Source: an uncultured Dorea sp.
GTDB taxonomy: Bacteria > Bacillota > Clostridia > Lachnospirales > Lachnospiraceae
NCBI GenBank assembly: GCA_910579335.1
Contig: CAJTUQ010000040.1
Location: 17,362 to 23,333, forward strand
Length of the DNA stretch: 5,972 nucleotides
Direction: 5' to 3'
Positions 1 to 5,972 of the stretch are shown here, in pieces. How positions within the stretch are numbered: the first letter of the stretch is position 1; each line of letters starts with the position of its first letter. Below the pieces are notes generated by a model, which saw nothing but the letters and a program-made list of their open reading frames with translations, did no database searches and was not told where the DNA came from. The position numbers were made by a program, and so were the translations under genes.

Positions 1-1354
1 AAATATCATGTATCTTATCATAGCTTACGCCCCGTCGGAGCGCTTCTGCAATTTTCCAAAGCCTCCTGTCGTCCACTGCCGCCAACTCCTCTAACAGCTC
101 TTCCCTGGACAGACCGGAATAATCATAGGACAGCAGACTGTCCACATGCTGTTCCAGAGAGCGGACAGCCTTCATCAGCGCCCCCTCAAAATTATCACAA
201 ATGCTCATAACCTCTCCGGTCGCCTTCATCTGCGTAGTCAGCGTACGTTTCGCACTGATAAATTTATCAAATGGAAGCCTGGGTATTTTAACCACACAAT
301 AATCAAGCACCGGTTCAAAACTCGCATAGGTCTTTTTTGTCACTGCGTTTTTAATCTCGTCCAGCGTATAACCGAGAGCTATCTTCGCCGCAACCTTTGC
401 AATCGGATAACCTGTCGCCTTAGATGCAAGCGCCGAAGAACGGCTGACACGGGGATTTACTTCTATGACGCAATACTCGAAAGTATCCGGATGAAGGGCA
501 TACTGTACGTTGCACCCTCCGGTGATATTCAGCTCACTGATAATATTTAGGGCGGATGTACGGAGCATCTGATATTCTTTATCCCCAAGCGTCTGAGAGG
601 GCGCCACTACAATGCTGTCTCCTGTATGGACTCCCACGGGGTCAATATTTTCCATGTTGCACACGGTGATGCAGTTGCCATTTCCGTCACGCATCACCTC
701 GTACTCAATCTCTTTCCAGCCGGCGATGCAGCGCTCCACAAGCACCTGCCCCACACGGGAAAGCCGGAGTCCGTTCTCTAAAATCTCCACGAGCCGTCCC
801 CTGTCCTGTGCGATGCCTCCGCCGCTTCCACCGAGCGTATAAGCGGGTCTTAGCACAACCGGATAGCCGATTTTTTCAGCGAATTTCACGCCTTCCTCCA
901 CGCTCTCCACCACAAGGGACGCAGCGCACGGCTCCCCGATTTTTTCCATTGCAGTTTTAAATTCCAGCCGATCCTCCGCCTTCTTAATCGTCTCCGACGT
1001 AGTGCCGATCAGACGCACGTGATTCCTCTTTAAAAATCCGTTCTCCTCAAGCTCCATTGCGAGATTCAGCGCCGCCTGTCCGCCCAGCGTAGGCAGTACG
1101 CTGTCAGGCATCTCTTTTAATATAAGCTGTTCTACCACCTCTGCGGTAAGCGGCTCAATATAGACCCTGTCCGCTATATCTTTATCCGTCATAATCGTCG
1201 CCGGATTGGAATTTAAGAGCACGACCTCAACGCCTTCTTCTTTTAAAGAACGGCAGGCCTGCGTACCTGCGTAATCAAATTCCGCCGCCTGTCCGATGAC
1301 AATGGGGCCGGAGCCAATCACTAATACTTTTTTAATCTCTTTATTTCTCGGCAT
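1..1354 (-). CDS. carB: Carbamoyl-phosphate synthase large subunit, N-terminal 451 residues (3' end outside window)
   Basis: CarB uses ammonia delivered from CarA, bicarbonate and two ATP to make carbamoyl phosphate for pyrimidines and arginine in the cytoplasm. I translated the minus strand and found an uninterrupted frame from ATG at 1354 to the left edge. It opens MPRNKEIKKVLVIGSGP and continues with IVIGQAAEFDYAGTQ, the classic start of the carboxyphosphate domain. The ATP-grasp landmarks sit where expected from the E. coli enzyme: R129, R169 (LRPAYTLGGSGGG), E215 (GWKEIE), H243 (GVHTGDS), then E298, N300 and R302 in VIEVNPRVSRSSALASKATG. Residues from about 400 enter the oligomerisation domain. 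Family members are about 1,070 residues, so roughly 620 are missing beyond the edge; the carbamoyl-phosphate domain and allosteric domain are not visible. The start is fixed by AAGGAG (1362-1367) seven bases upstream and by the TAATG overlap with the carA stop, which implies translational coupling. Confidence 0.97.
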   Translation of the reverse strand, partial: MPRNKEIKKVLVIGSGPIVIGQAAEFDYAGTQACRSLKEEGVEVVLLNSNPATIMTDKDIADRVYIEPLTAEVVEQLILKEMPDSVLPTLGGQAALNLAMELEENGFLKRNHVRLIGTTSETIKKAEDRLEFKTAMEKIGEPCAASLVVESVEEGVKFAEKIGYPVVLRPAYTLGGSGGGIAQDRGRLVEILENGLRLSRVGQVLVERCIAGWKEIEYEVMRDGNGNCITVCNMENIDPVGVHTGDSIVVAPSQTLGDKEYQMLRTSALNIISELNITGGCNVQYALHPDTFEYCVIEVNPRVSRSSALASKATGYPIAKVAAKIALGYTLDEIKNAVTKKTYASFEPVLDYCVVKIPRLPFDKFISAKRTLTTQMKATGEVMSICDNFEGALMKAVRSLEQHVDSLLSYDYSGLSREELLEELAAVDDRRLWKIAEALRRGVSYDKIHDI

Positions 1355-2424
1355 TATCTTGCTCCTTTCATCATATCCATAAATCTGTCAAACAGATAGC
1401 CTGTATCCTGCGGCCCCGGACATGCTTCCGGATGGAACTGCACCGTAAAAATATTCTTCCCGATGTAAGAAAACCCTTCGTTTGTTCCATCATTGACATT
1501 GACAAATGCCTCCCGCGCAATCGAACTTCCGAGAGTACCGGCATCTACCGCATACCCGTGATTCTGAGAGGAAATGTACACTCTGCCATTACTCAAGTCC
1601 TTAACCGGATGATTCCCGCCCCGGTGTCCGTATTTCAATTTATAAGTCTTTGCTCCGTTTGCCAGAGCCATAAGCTGATGTCCGAGACAGATTGCAAAAA
1701 TCGGAATGTCTGTGCGGTAAAGCTTTTTGATTTCTTCAATAACCGAAGTACATTGTTCCGGGTCTCCCGGCCCGTTGGACAGCATGATTCCGTCCGGATC
1801 TGACGCGATAATGTCCTCTGCCGCCGTAGACGCCGGATATACCGTAACAAAACATCCCCGTCTATTTAAAGATTTTGCTATATTATTCTTTGCTCCAAAA
1901 TCCATAAGTGCAACCTTCGGCCCGTTTCCTTTTAACACATCCGGCTCCCCGCAGGTAGTCTCAGACACCACGTCTCCCACACGGTACGCCTTAATCTTTG
2001 GAAGAATCTCTTCCAAAACATAATCTTCGTTGACCGTAATCATGCCGTTCATAGTTCCCTTTTCCCGCAAAATCTTCGCAAGCGCCCTCGTATCGATACC
2101 GGCAATCCCCGGTATATCCTGTTTTTTCAAAAATTCCTGAATCGTCCCCACGCACCGGAAATTGCTTGGTATTCTTGACAGCTCCCTTACAATGTAGCCT
2201 TTGGGCCAAGCCTTCTTTGATTCCATATCCGGTGTAACGCCGTAATTTCCAATAAGCGGATAAGTCATCACTACCGCCTGTCCCGCATAAGAAGGGTCAG
2301 TGAGCACCTCAAGATACCCTGTCATTGAAGTATTAAAGACAATCTCGCTGATTACCTCTCTGTCGGAACCAATGCTCGTCCCGTCAAAGACCGTTCCATC
2401 TTCCAAAATAAGAAATGCTTTCAT
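1354..2424 (-). CDS. carA: Carbamoyl-phosphate synthase small (glutaminase) subunit
   Basis: CarA hydrolyses glutamine and channels the ammonia to CarB. The protein has the CPSase small-chain N-terminal domain (about residues 1-130, beginning MKAFLILEDGTVFDGTSIGS) and a class I glutamine amidotransferase domain from about residue 170. The triad is visible: nucleophile C246 in FAICLGHQLMALANG, and H331 and E333 in VQFHPEACPGP. SNGPGDP (216-222) is the expected oxyanion-region motif. The length of 356 residues is normal for the family. Two starts are possible. ATG at 2424 gives the usual MKAFL start but lies 11 bases from AAGGA (2436-2440). A GTG at 2430 lies 5 bases from it and adds two residues (358 in all). 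I prefer the ATG on homology, with moderate certainty. The TAA stop shares one base with the carB ATG, so the two subunits are made from one operon. Expression is probably set by the attenuator-like leader directly upstream. Confidence 0.97.
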   Translation of the reverse strand: MKAFLILEDGTVFDGTSIGSDREVISEIVFNTSMTGYLEVLTDPSYAGQAVVMTYPLIGNYGVTPDMESKKAWPKGYIVRELSRIPSNFRCVGTIQEFLKKQDIPGIAGIDTRALAKILREKGTMNGMITVNEDYVLEEILPKIKAYRVGDVVSETTCGEPDVLKGNGPKVALMDFGAKNNIAKSLNRRGCFVTVYPASTAAEDIIASDPDGIMLSNGPGDPEQCTSVIEEIKKLYRTDIPIFAICLGHQLMALANGAKTYKLKYGHRGGNHPVKDLSNGRVYISSQNHGYAVDAGTLGSSIAREAFVNVNDGTNEGFSYIGKNIFTVQFHPEACPGPQDTGYLFDRFMDMMKGAR

Positions 2425-2503
2425 AATCACCTGTTTCCTTCCATAAAAAAGGCAGTATGTGCATGCACAACCGCCCTGTTGTAAACCTCATTGTCCCAGA
2501 CAT
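2384..2503 (-). CDS. Possible leader peptide overlapping the carA start (39 codons)
   Basis: An ATG at 2503 sits five bases after AAGGA (2509-2513), within the first 20 bases of the predicted transcript. The frame begins MSGTMRFTTGRLCMHI. It runs through the candidate antiterminator and the whole terminator, overlaps the carA start in another frame, and ends at TGA (2384-2386), about 40 bases inside carA. A ribosome on this frame would melt the terminator, as in ribosome-coupled attenuators such as pyrBI of enteric bacteria. Against it: there is no run of a regulatory codon, the frame may be fortuitous, and no homologue is recognised. The ribosome binding site is the best argument for translation. 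Confidence 0.3.
   Translation of the reverse strand: MSGTMRFTTGRLCMHILPFLWKETGDYESISYFGRWNGL
2445..2475 (-). terminator. Rho-independent terminator inside the carA leader (attenuator)
   Basis: On the minus strand GGCGGU (2475-2470) pairs with ACUGCC (2456-2451), with one G-U pair. UGUG (2469-2466) pairs with CACA (2461-2458) over a CAUG loop, leaving one bulged U at 2457. Six uridines (2450-2445) follow directly. It lies about 45 bases after the predicted transcription start and ends about 20 bases before the carA start, so it can only act as a conditional stop. It would also catch read-through from the gene at 2564-3775, which shows no terminator of its own. Confidence 0.8.
2466..2502 (-). 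promoter_or_regulatory. Competing hairpins of the carA leader (candidate antiterminator and anti-antiterminator)
   Basis: ACAAC (2482-2478) can pair with GUUGU (2471-2467) over a six-base loop, extendable by a U-G pair. This uses up the 5' arm of the terminator at 2445-2475, so the two structures exclude each other. A further hairpin can form upstream: UGU (2502-2500) with ACA (2482-2480), a three-base bulge, GGAC (2496-2493) with GUUU (2486-2483), and a hexaloop AAUGAG. It would free the terminator by capturing the antiterminator's 5' arm. The GAGGUU stretch (2489-2484) matches the 3' half of the PyrR-binding consensus (ARUCCNGNGAGGYU), but the 5' half does not match. The pairing is read by eye; the regulator is unknown. 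Confidence 0.5.
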
Positions 2504-2526
2504 ATAAGTCCTTTTAAATTGTAAGA

Positions 2527-2555
2527 ATTATACTACATCTCCTCCCGATTTTCAA
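2527..2555 (-). promoter_or_regulatory. Sigma-A type promoter of carAB
   Basis: Reading the minus strand, TTGAAA (2550-2555) is followed after exactly 17 bases by a perfect TATAAT (2527-2532). Transcription would start near 2520, giving a leader of about 95 bases before the carA ATG. The -35 box begins only eight bases past the stop codon of the upstream transglutaminase-like gene, so carAB has its own promoter rather than depending on read-through. Confidence 0.85.
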
Positions 2556-2563
2556 CTATGAAT

Positions 2564-3775
2564 TTATTCGTACTGCCAGTATACAACGATTTTATTAAGC
2601 TCCGGGTCATCCATGTAGGTATACTTCACCTGTTCAAGATTATACTGTTTGGCAAGATCCTGCGCCGCCTTGTCAATCAGATTCCCAAAAATGTCATTAT
2701 GCGCCGTATTATAATTATCAGCGTCCGAGAATTTGAATACAGAAGGGTTCGCCCTTACCGAAATCGTATCATTCATCACCTTCAATACTCTGGCGCTGTC
2801 ATATTCCTCATAATACATTCCGTTTACAACGTAATAATTGTAATCCATCTTCGTGCACTCCGGAAGCTTCGTATCCGCATCCGGCATGTGAGTCTTCCGA
2901 AGCTCTCGGTCATCGCAGCACATATAGTCGTAACTTACATAATCATTGGCTATTGCCTCCTGAGAGCTAAGAAATACCGGATCGCCCCACGTTGTATCCA
3001 CATAATAGTAATCTCCCTCGCATATCACCAGATTCCACGCATGGCCCTCGCCGCTTCTGACCGTTCCGGTCACATATGTACAGAAGACGCCAAGACGCTC
3101 CAAAAGATACTGTGCCGCCTTAGAATAGCCCGCACATACAGAACGCTTATGTGCGAACACGCTGTAAATATTTTGGTTATCCTCCGCCAGCGCATCGTAT
3201 TCTACCGTGTTCACTATATACTCGAACACATAGAGAATTTTATCGTAATCTGAGGCGTCCGGACTTATCCCTTCCAGGCACCTTTTTGCCTCCGCCTCAA
3301 TCTCTGCCTGCCGCTGCTCTTTTTCTTCTGCTGTGCAGCTGTAAACAGGTTCTAAAACCGTATATTCCTCCGCTCCCTCATAATGCGTCGCTTTTGCAGT
3401 CCCGTCGCACCAGAACATATCCGGCCTGTCTTTCAATACCCTTTCAAAAATCTCATTCGTGCGTTTTGCATCCGAAGAATGTATGTATATTTCAGGAGCA
3501 AGCTCCAAGGCTCCCTGCATAATCTCCTTGTATACCGTTTTCTCTTCCTCGTCAAGCTGTTCGTAATAAAATTTCCGCTTCACATCTTCTTCTTTTATCT
3601 TCACTTCCTGATAAGGTATCTCCGGTGCAAAATACTTGGCCGCCTCCTCTATAATTTTTTCTCTGTATATGACCGCTCCCACTGTTATCTCTAATAAAAT
3701 CAAAAAGAACAGCACCCAGAACACCGTCCAAAGACACCCGTGCTTCTTCTTTCTTTTTCGCTTTACCTGCCCCAT
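2564..3775 (-). CDS. Membrane-anchored transglutaminase-like (papain-fold) protein
   Basis: The 403-residue protein starts with a very basic stretch (KRKRKKKHG, residues 5-13) and one hydrophobic segment (about 15-36), so it is probably anchored with the rest outside the membrane. A Glu/Lys-rich region (40-80, 147-165) precedes a transglutaminase-like core. That core shows C214 in RSVCAGYSKAAQYLLERLG, H245 in EGHAWNLV and D260 in YYYVDTTWGDP, the complete Cys-His-Asp triad of the superfamily. Residues 270-403 are unassigned and end in an aromatic-rich tail. Bacterial members act variously as proteases, amidases or cross-linkers of surface proteins or peptidoglycan; the substrate here cannot be told. 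The ATG at 3775 is supported by AAGGA (3783-3787) seven bases upstream and by its own promoter. It is probably a single-gene unit: carAB downstream has a separate promoter and the upstream gene is divergent. Confidence 0.85.
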   Translation of the reverse strand: MGQVKRKRKKKHGCLWTVFWVLFFLILLEITVGAVIYREKIIEEAAKYFAPEIPYQEVKIKEEDVKRKFYYEQLDEEEKTVYKEIMQGALELAPEIYIHSSDAKRTNEIFERVLKDRPDMFWCDGTAKATHYEGAEEYTVLEPVYSCTAEEKEQRQAEIEAEAKRCLEGISPDASDYDKILYVFEYIVNTVEYDALAEDNQNIYSVFAHKRSVCAGYSKAAQYLLERLGVFCTYVTGTVRSGEGHAWNLVICEGDYYYVDTTWGDPVFLSSQEAIANDYVSYDYMCCDDRELRKTHMPDADTKLPECTKMDYNYYVVNGMYYEEYDSARVLKVMNDTISVRANPSVFKFSDADNYNTAHNDIFGNLIDKAAQDLAKQYNLEQVKYTYMDDPELNKIVVYWQYE

Positions 3776-3807
3776 AACCGCTTCCTTTCGACATAATATT
3801 CTCTTTT

Positions 3808-3836
3808 ATTATACGGATATGCAAATAAAATATCAA
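3808..3836 (-). promoter_or_regulatory. Sigma-A type promoter of the transglutaminase-like gene
   Basis: Minus-strand TTGATA (3831-3836) and TATAAT (3808-3813) are separated by exactly 17 bases. The start site would fall near 3801, leaving a leader of about 25 bases that contains the AAGGA ribosome binding site at 3783-3787. The boxes are close to consensus, so the gene is likely expressed during vegetative growth. Confidence 0.8.
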
Positions 3837-3923
3837 TCAAAAAAACAGCTTCTTCCGTTTTATGCACAACTTTCCTTTTCCGGAATATTCTGATACTGAT
3901 ATAGCTTTTTTGAGGTTTGCACT

Positions 3924-5186
3924 ATGCCTACATCTAATTCCATTACAGACACCCCGGATAAGGGACAGCTTCAAATCAATCTTACTTCTGAAATCACTTC
4001 GTCCCCTATCTCTGATGCTAACGTCAGCATCTCATATACCGGCGTACCTGACAGCCAGCTGGAGCAACTCACCACTGACTCATCAGGCCAGACAGAAACT
4101 ATTGAGCTTGATGCGCCTCCTTTGGAATACAGCTTAAACCCTGACAACGAGATTCAGCCTTATTCAGAATACACCATTAATGTAACGGCTCCCGGTTATG
4201 AGCCTGTCAGCATTGCCGGAGCAGAAATTCTCCCCACCATTAAAGCGCTCCAAAACATCCAGATGCGGCCTGTTTCGACGGATGAGTCAACGGAAGAAGT
4301 TTTCGTCATTCCTGCTCATACATTATACGGAACCTATCCTCCAAAAATACCCGAAGATGAGATAAAGCCGGTTACAGAAACCGGAGAAATCGTGTTAAGC
4401 CGCGTGGTCGTCCCTGAATATATTGTCGTCCACGACGGAAGCCCAAGAGATACAACTGCGAAAAACTACTATGTAAAATATAAAGACTACATTAAAAACG
4501 TGGCTTCCAGCGAAATCTATGCAACATGGCCTGCGAATACGATACGTGCAAATGTGCTTGCGATTATGTCGTTCACGTTAAACAGAGTTTACACCGAATG
4601 GTACAGAAACAAAGGATATGATTTTACCATCACTTCCTCTACTGCTTTTGACCATAAATGGATTCCGGAACGCAATATCTATGATACGATCTCCGTTATC
4701 GTAGATGAACTGTTCTCTAATTACTTGTCCCGCCCCAATGTCCGTCAGCCGATTCTAACACAATACTGCGACGGCCGGCAGGTACAATGTCCGAATTGGA
4801 TGACACAATGGGGTTCAAAATCCTTAGGTGACCAAGGCTACACCCCTATTCAGATTCTCCGGTACTACTACGGGGAAAACATGTACATCAATACCGCCGA
4901 AGCCATCTCCGGCATCCCCGCATCATGGCCCGGCTACAATCTGACACAGGGCTCCACCGGCGACAAGGTAAGACAGATGCAGGAGCAGCTTGCCGTCATC
5001 TCCGGCGCCTACCCCGCCATCCCCAAAATCGCTGCCGACGGCATCTATGGTCCAAAAACGGCTGAAGCCGTCAGAGTATTCCAGTCAGTGTTCGGACTGC
5101 CGCGAACCGGTGTCGTAGACTATCCGACATGGTATAAAATCTCTGAAATTTACGTAGGCGTCTCCAGAATCGCCGAATTAACCTAG
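3924..5186 (+). CDS. SpoIID-like domain protein with C-terminal peptidoglycan-binding domain
   Basis: This 420-residue protein has three parts. Residues about 14-115 resemble a carboxypeptidase-regulatory-like beta domain (SPISDANVSIS, YTINVTAPGYEPV). Residues about 165-320 look like a diverged SpoIID/LytB domain. SSEIYATWPANTIRANVLA (195-213) aligns by eye with the region holding the catalytic Glu of SpoIID, which would be E197, and WMTQWGSKSLGDQGYTPIQI (292-311) followed by LRYYYG matches the family's closing SQxGA...G..Y..IL..YY motif. Residues about 344-405 (GDKVRQMQEQL, ADGIYGPKTAEAVRVFQ) form a PG_binding_1 domain. SpoIID cuts glycan strands during spore engulfment, so a peptidoglycan lytic role is inferred. 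There is no signal peptide or membrane segment, unlike classical SpoIID, so it may act from the mother cell, as some spore lytic enzymes do. ATG at 3924 has GAGG (3912-3915) eight bases upstream. I saw no convincing sigma-A or sporulation-sigma promoter at 3841-3923. Confidence 0.8.
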   Translation: MPTSNSITDTPDKGQLQINLTSEITSSPISDANVSISYTGVPDSQLEQLTTDSSGQTETIELDAPPLEYSLNPDNEIQPYSEYTINVTAPGYEPVSIAGAEILPTIKALQNIQMRPVSTDESTEEVFVIPAHTLYGTYPPKIPEDEIKPVTETGEIVLSRVVVPEYIVVHDGSPRDTTAKNYYVKYKDYIKNVASSEIYATWPANTIRANVLAIMSFTLNRVYTEWYRNKGYDFTITSSTAFDHKWIPERNIYDTISVIVDELFSNYLSRPNVRQPILTQYCDGRQVQCPNWMTQWGSKSLGDQGYTPIQILRYYYGENMYINTAEAISGIPASWPGYNLTQGSTGDKVRQMQEQLAVISGAYPAIPKIAADGIYGPKTAEAVRVFQSVFGLPRTGVVDYPTWYKISEIYVGVSRIAELT

Positions 5187-5226
5187 CGTATCAAATACCG
5201 GCTGCCACATTTACGGCAAACGTTAA

Positions 5227-5271
5227 AAACCCCTGAAACCGGCTGTTCCATAAAAAGCCGTTCAGGGGTTT
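5227..5271. terminator. Bidirectional terminator between convergent genes
   Basis: AAACCCCTGAA (5227-5237) is perfectly complementary to TTCAGGGGTTT (5261-5271), and CGGCT (5240-5244) to AGCCG (5256-5260). That makes a 16-bp stem with a two-base bulge (AC, 5238-5239) and an 11-base loop. On the minus strand the stem runs into TTTTT then AACG, a usable U-tract, so it most clearly ends the gene at 5278-5972. On the plus strand only TTT follows, so it is weaker for the gene ending at 5186. The stem lies seven bases past the minus-strand stop codon. Confidence 0.85.
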
Positions 5272-5277
5272 CATCGT

Positions 5278-5972
5278 TTAAAACATCAATTCCTGCTGCT
5301 CAACCACCTCAATCTGCGACACTACCATTGTATCCGGGTCGTTCCCCCGCAAATGCTCCGCTCTCAAATACTGCATCCCATTCCGGAGACTCGCTGCAAT
5401 CAGGTTCAGCACATAGATATTGTCAAAACGATTATAAATAGACTCTCCGCCAAGGCCTGTCAAACATATCATCTGCGTGTTGGTCTTTTTCGCTACGTCC
5501 ATCAAAGGTTTTAAAAGATGCGCTGCGTTCGTCTGGGCAAACGGGTTGTCCATAATCAGAACCTTTCCCTCATTTCTGTCTGCAAAAATGTCTGTATCGT
5601 CTTTCCTCATATAATACAAAAGGCTGGACAATATGACAAATGCAGATAAAAATCCTTCCCCTCCGGAATTTCTTGCCACTTCTGCCCATGTAATCGGATA
5701 TTCTCTCTGCTCTTCTATCTTATAAAGACGGATCTGCACATTGCCGATGCCGATTACCGTATCATACAAGTTCTTTGTCGTTATCTGTATCCCAAAATAC
5801 TCTTGTGCATTCTCATTCTTTTCAAATAACTCCAGACCTTTGAGCGTCACCTTGTCAATCATATCCTGAAGACGGATACGGTACAAATTCTCATTTTCCT
5901 CCCACTCCGGAAGCAGTATTTTGAGCATCTTCACAGGACGGCTGCGAATAGAAATCGTGGAATTATGGTCTA
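5278..5972 (-). CDS. C-terminal ATPase lobe of a large SMC/Rad50-like protein (5' end outside window)
   Basis: The frame is open to the right edge. A GTG at 5934 could be read as a start, but twelve further in-frame codons continue upstream without a stop and no good ribosome binding site is seen there. I therefore read this as the last 230 residues of a much longer protein. Numbered from the GTG, N89-SGGEG-F95 with SAFVILSSLLYYMR (97-110) is the ABC signature and helix of SMC/SbcC/RecN-type ATPases. KVLIMDNPF (124-132) is the Walker B strand, followed by a D-loop-like segment and QMICLTG (154-160). The usual catalytic Glu after the Walker B Asp is Asn130. The N-terminal Walker A and coiled coils would be upstream, off the window. 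It may be a JetC-like subunit of a Wadjet system or another SMC-like defence or repair ATPase; the fragment cannot decide. The bidirectional terminator follows, so it ends its operon. Confidence 0.75.
   Translation of the reverse strand, partial: DHNSTISIRSRPVKMLKILLPEWEENENLYRIRLQDMIDKVTLKGLELFEKNENAQEYFGIQITTKNLYDTVIGIGNVQIRLYKIEEQREYPITWAEVARNSGGEGFLSAFVILSSLLYYMRKDDTDIFADRNEGKVLIMDNPFAQTNAAHLLKPLMDVAKKTNTQMICLTGLGGESIYNRFDNIYVLNLIAASLRNGMQYLRAEHLRGNDPDTMVVSQIEVVEQQELMF

Noticed and set aside
146..842. Plus-strand open frames (146-550 and 612-842)
   Set aside because: They are antisense shadows of carB, whose minus-strand translation is continuous and strongly family-like over this whole stretch.
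2558..2569. ArgR (ARG box) operator upstream of the carA promoter
   Set aside because: TGAATTTATTCG looks like two half sites, but they are two bases apart instead of the usual four and the sequence overlaps the preceding stop codon.
2558..3253. Long plus-strand open frame (231 codons)
   Set aside because: It lies antisense inside the transglutaminase-like gene, which has clear motifs, promoter and ribosome binding site. The antisense protein has no recognisable domain.
3841..3923. Sigma-E type promoter from GAATATT (3883-3889)
   Set aside because: The -35-like GAATATT has no CATA-type -10 box at the required 13-15 base spacing.
5278..5934. A complete 218-residue gene starting at GTG 5934
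   Set aside because: The frame stays open to the right edge and the product is only the second half of an ATPase head, so the GTG is most likely an internal valine codon.

Overview
The window looks like a chromosomal segment from an anaerobic, spore-forming Gram-positive bacterium, most likely of the Lachnospiraceae/Clostridia type. This is inferred from three things: the Firmicute style of the carA and carB proteins, strong AGGA/GGAG ribosome binding sites with TTGAnA-17-TATAAT promoters, and a SpoIID-like/peptidoglycan-binding protein of a kind I associate with sporulating Clostridia. No RNA gene, insertion sequence, CRISPR array or integration site was seen.

Layout. Positions 1-2424, minus strand: the two subunits of carbamoyl-phosphate synthetase, carA followed by carB. 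They are joined by a one-base stop/start overlap (TAATG), and carB runs off the left edge. Upstream of carA is a near-consensus promoter (2527-2555). It is followed by a leader RNA holding a rho-independent terminator (2445-2475), a competing hairpin, a possible third hairpin, and a short open frame with its own ribosome binding site. This is the architecture of a transcription attenuator that would set carAB expression. Positions 2564-3775, minus strand: a membrane-anchored transglutaminase-like (papain-fold) protein with an intact Cys-His-Asp triad and its own promoter at 3808-3836. Positions 3924-5186, plus strand, transcribed divergently: a 420-residue protein with a carboxypeptidase-regulatory-like N-terminus, a diverged SpoIID-type domain and a C-terminal peptidoglycan-binding domain, but no signal peptide. 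A strong hairpin at 5227-5271 separates it from the convergent gene at 5278-5972 (minus), the C-terminal ATPase lobe of a large SMC/Rad50-like protein cut by the right edge.

How the parts relate. carA and carB form one enzyme that makes carbamoyl phosphate for pyrimidine and arginine synthesis. The transglutaminase-like protein and the SpoIID-like protein face each other across a 148-bp intergenic region and both plausibly act at the envelope or spore, but a shared pathway is not shown. The SMC-like gene belongs to a separate transcription unit that begins outside the window. It might be part of a Wadjet-like or other plasmid/phage defence module, but only its last 230 codons are visible. The carA leader and the SMC-like ATPase are the most interesting parts.
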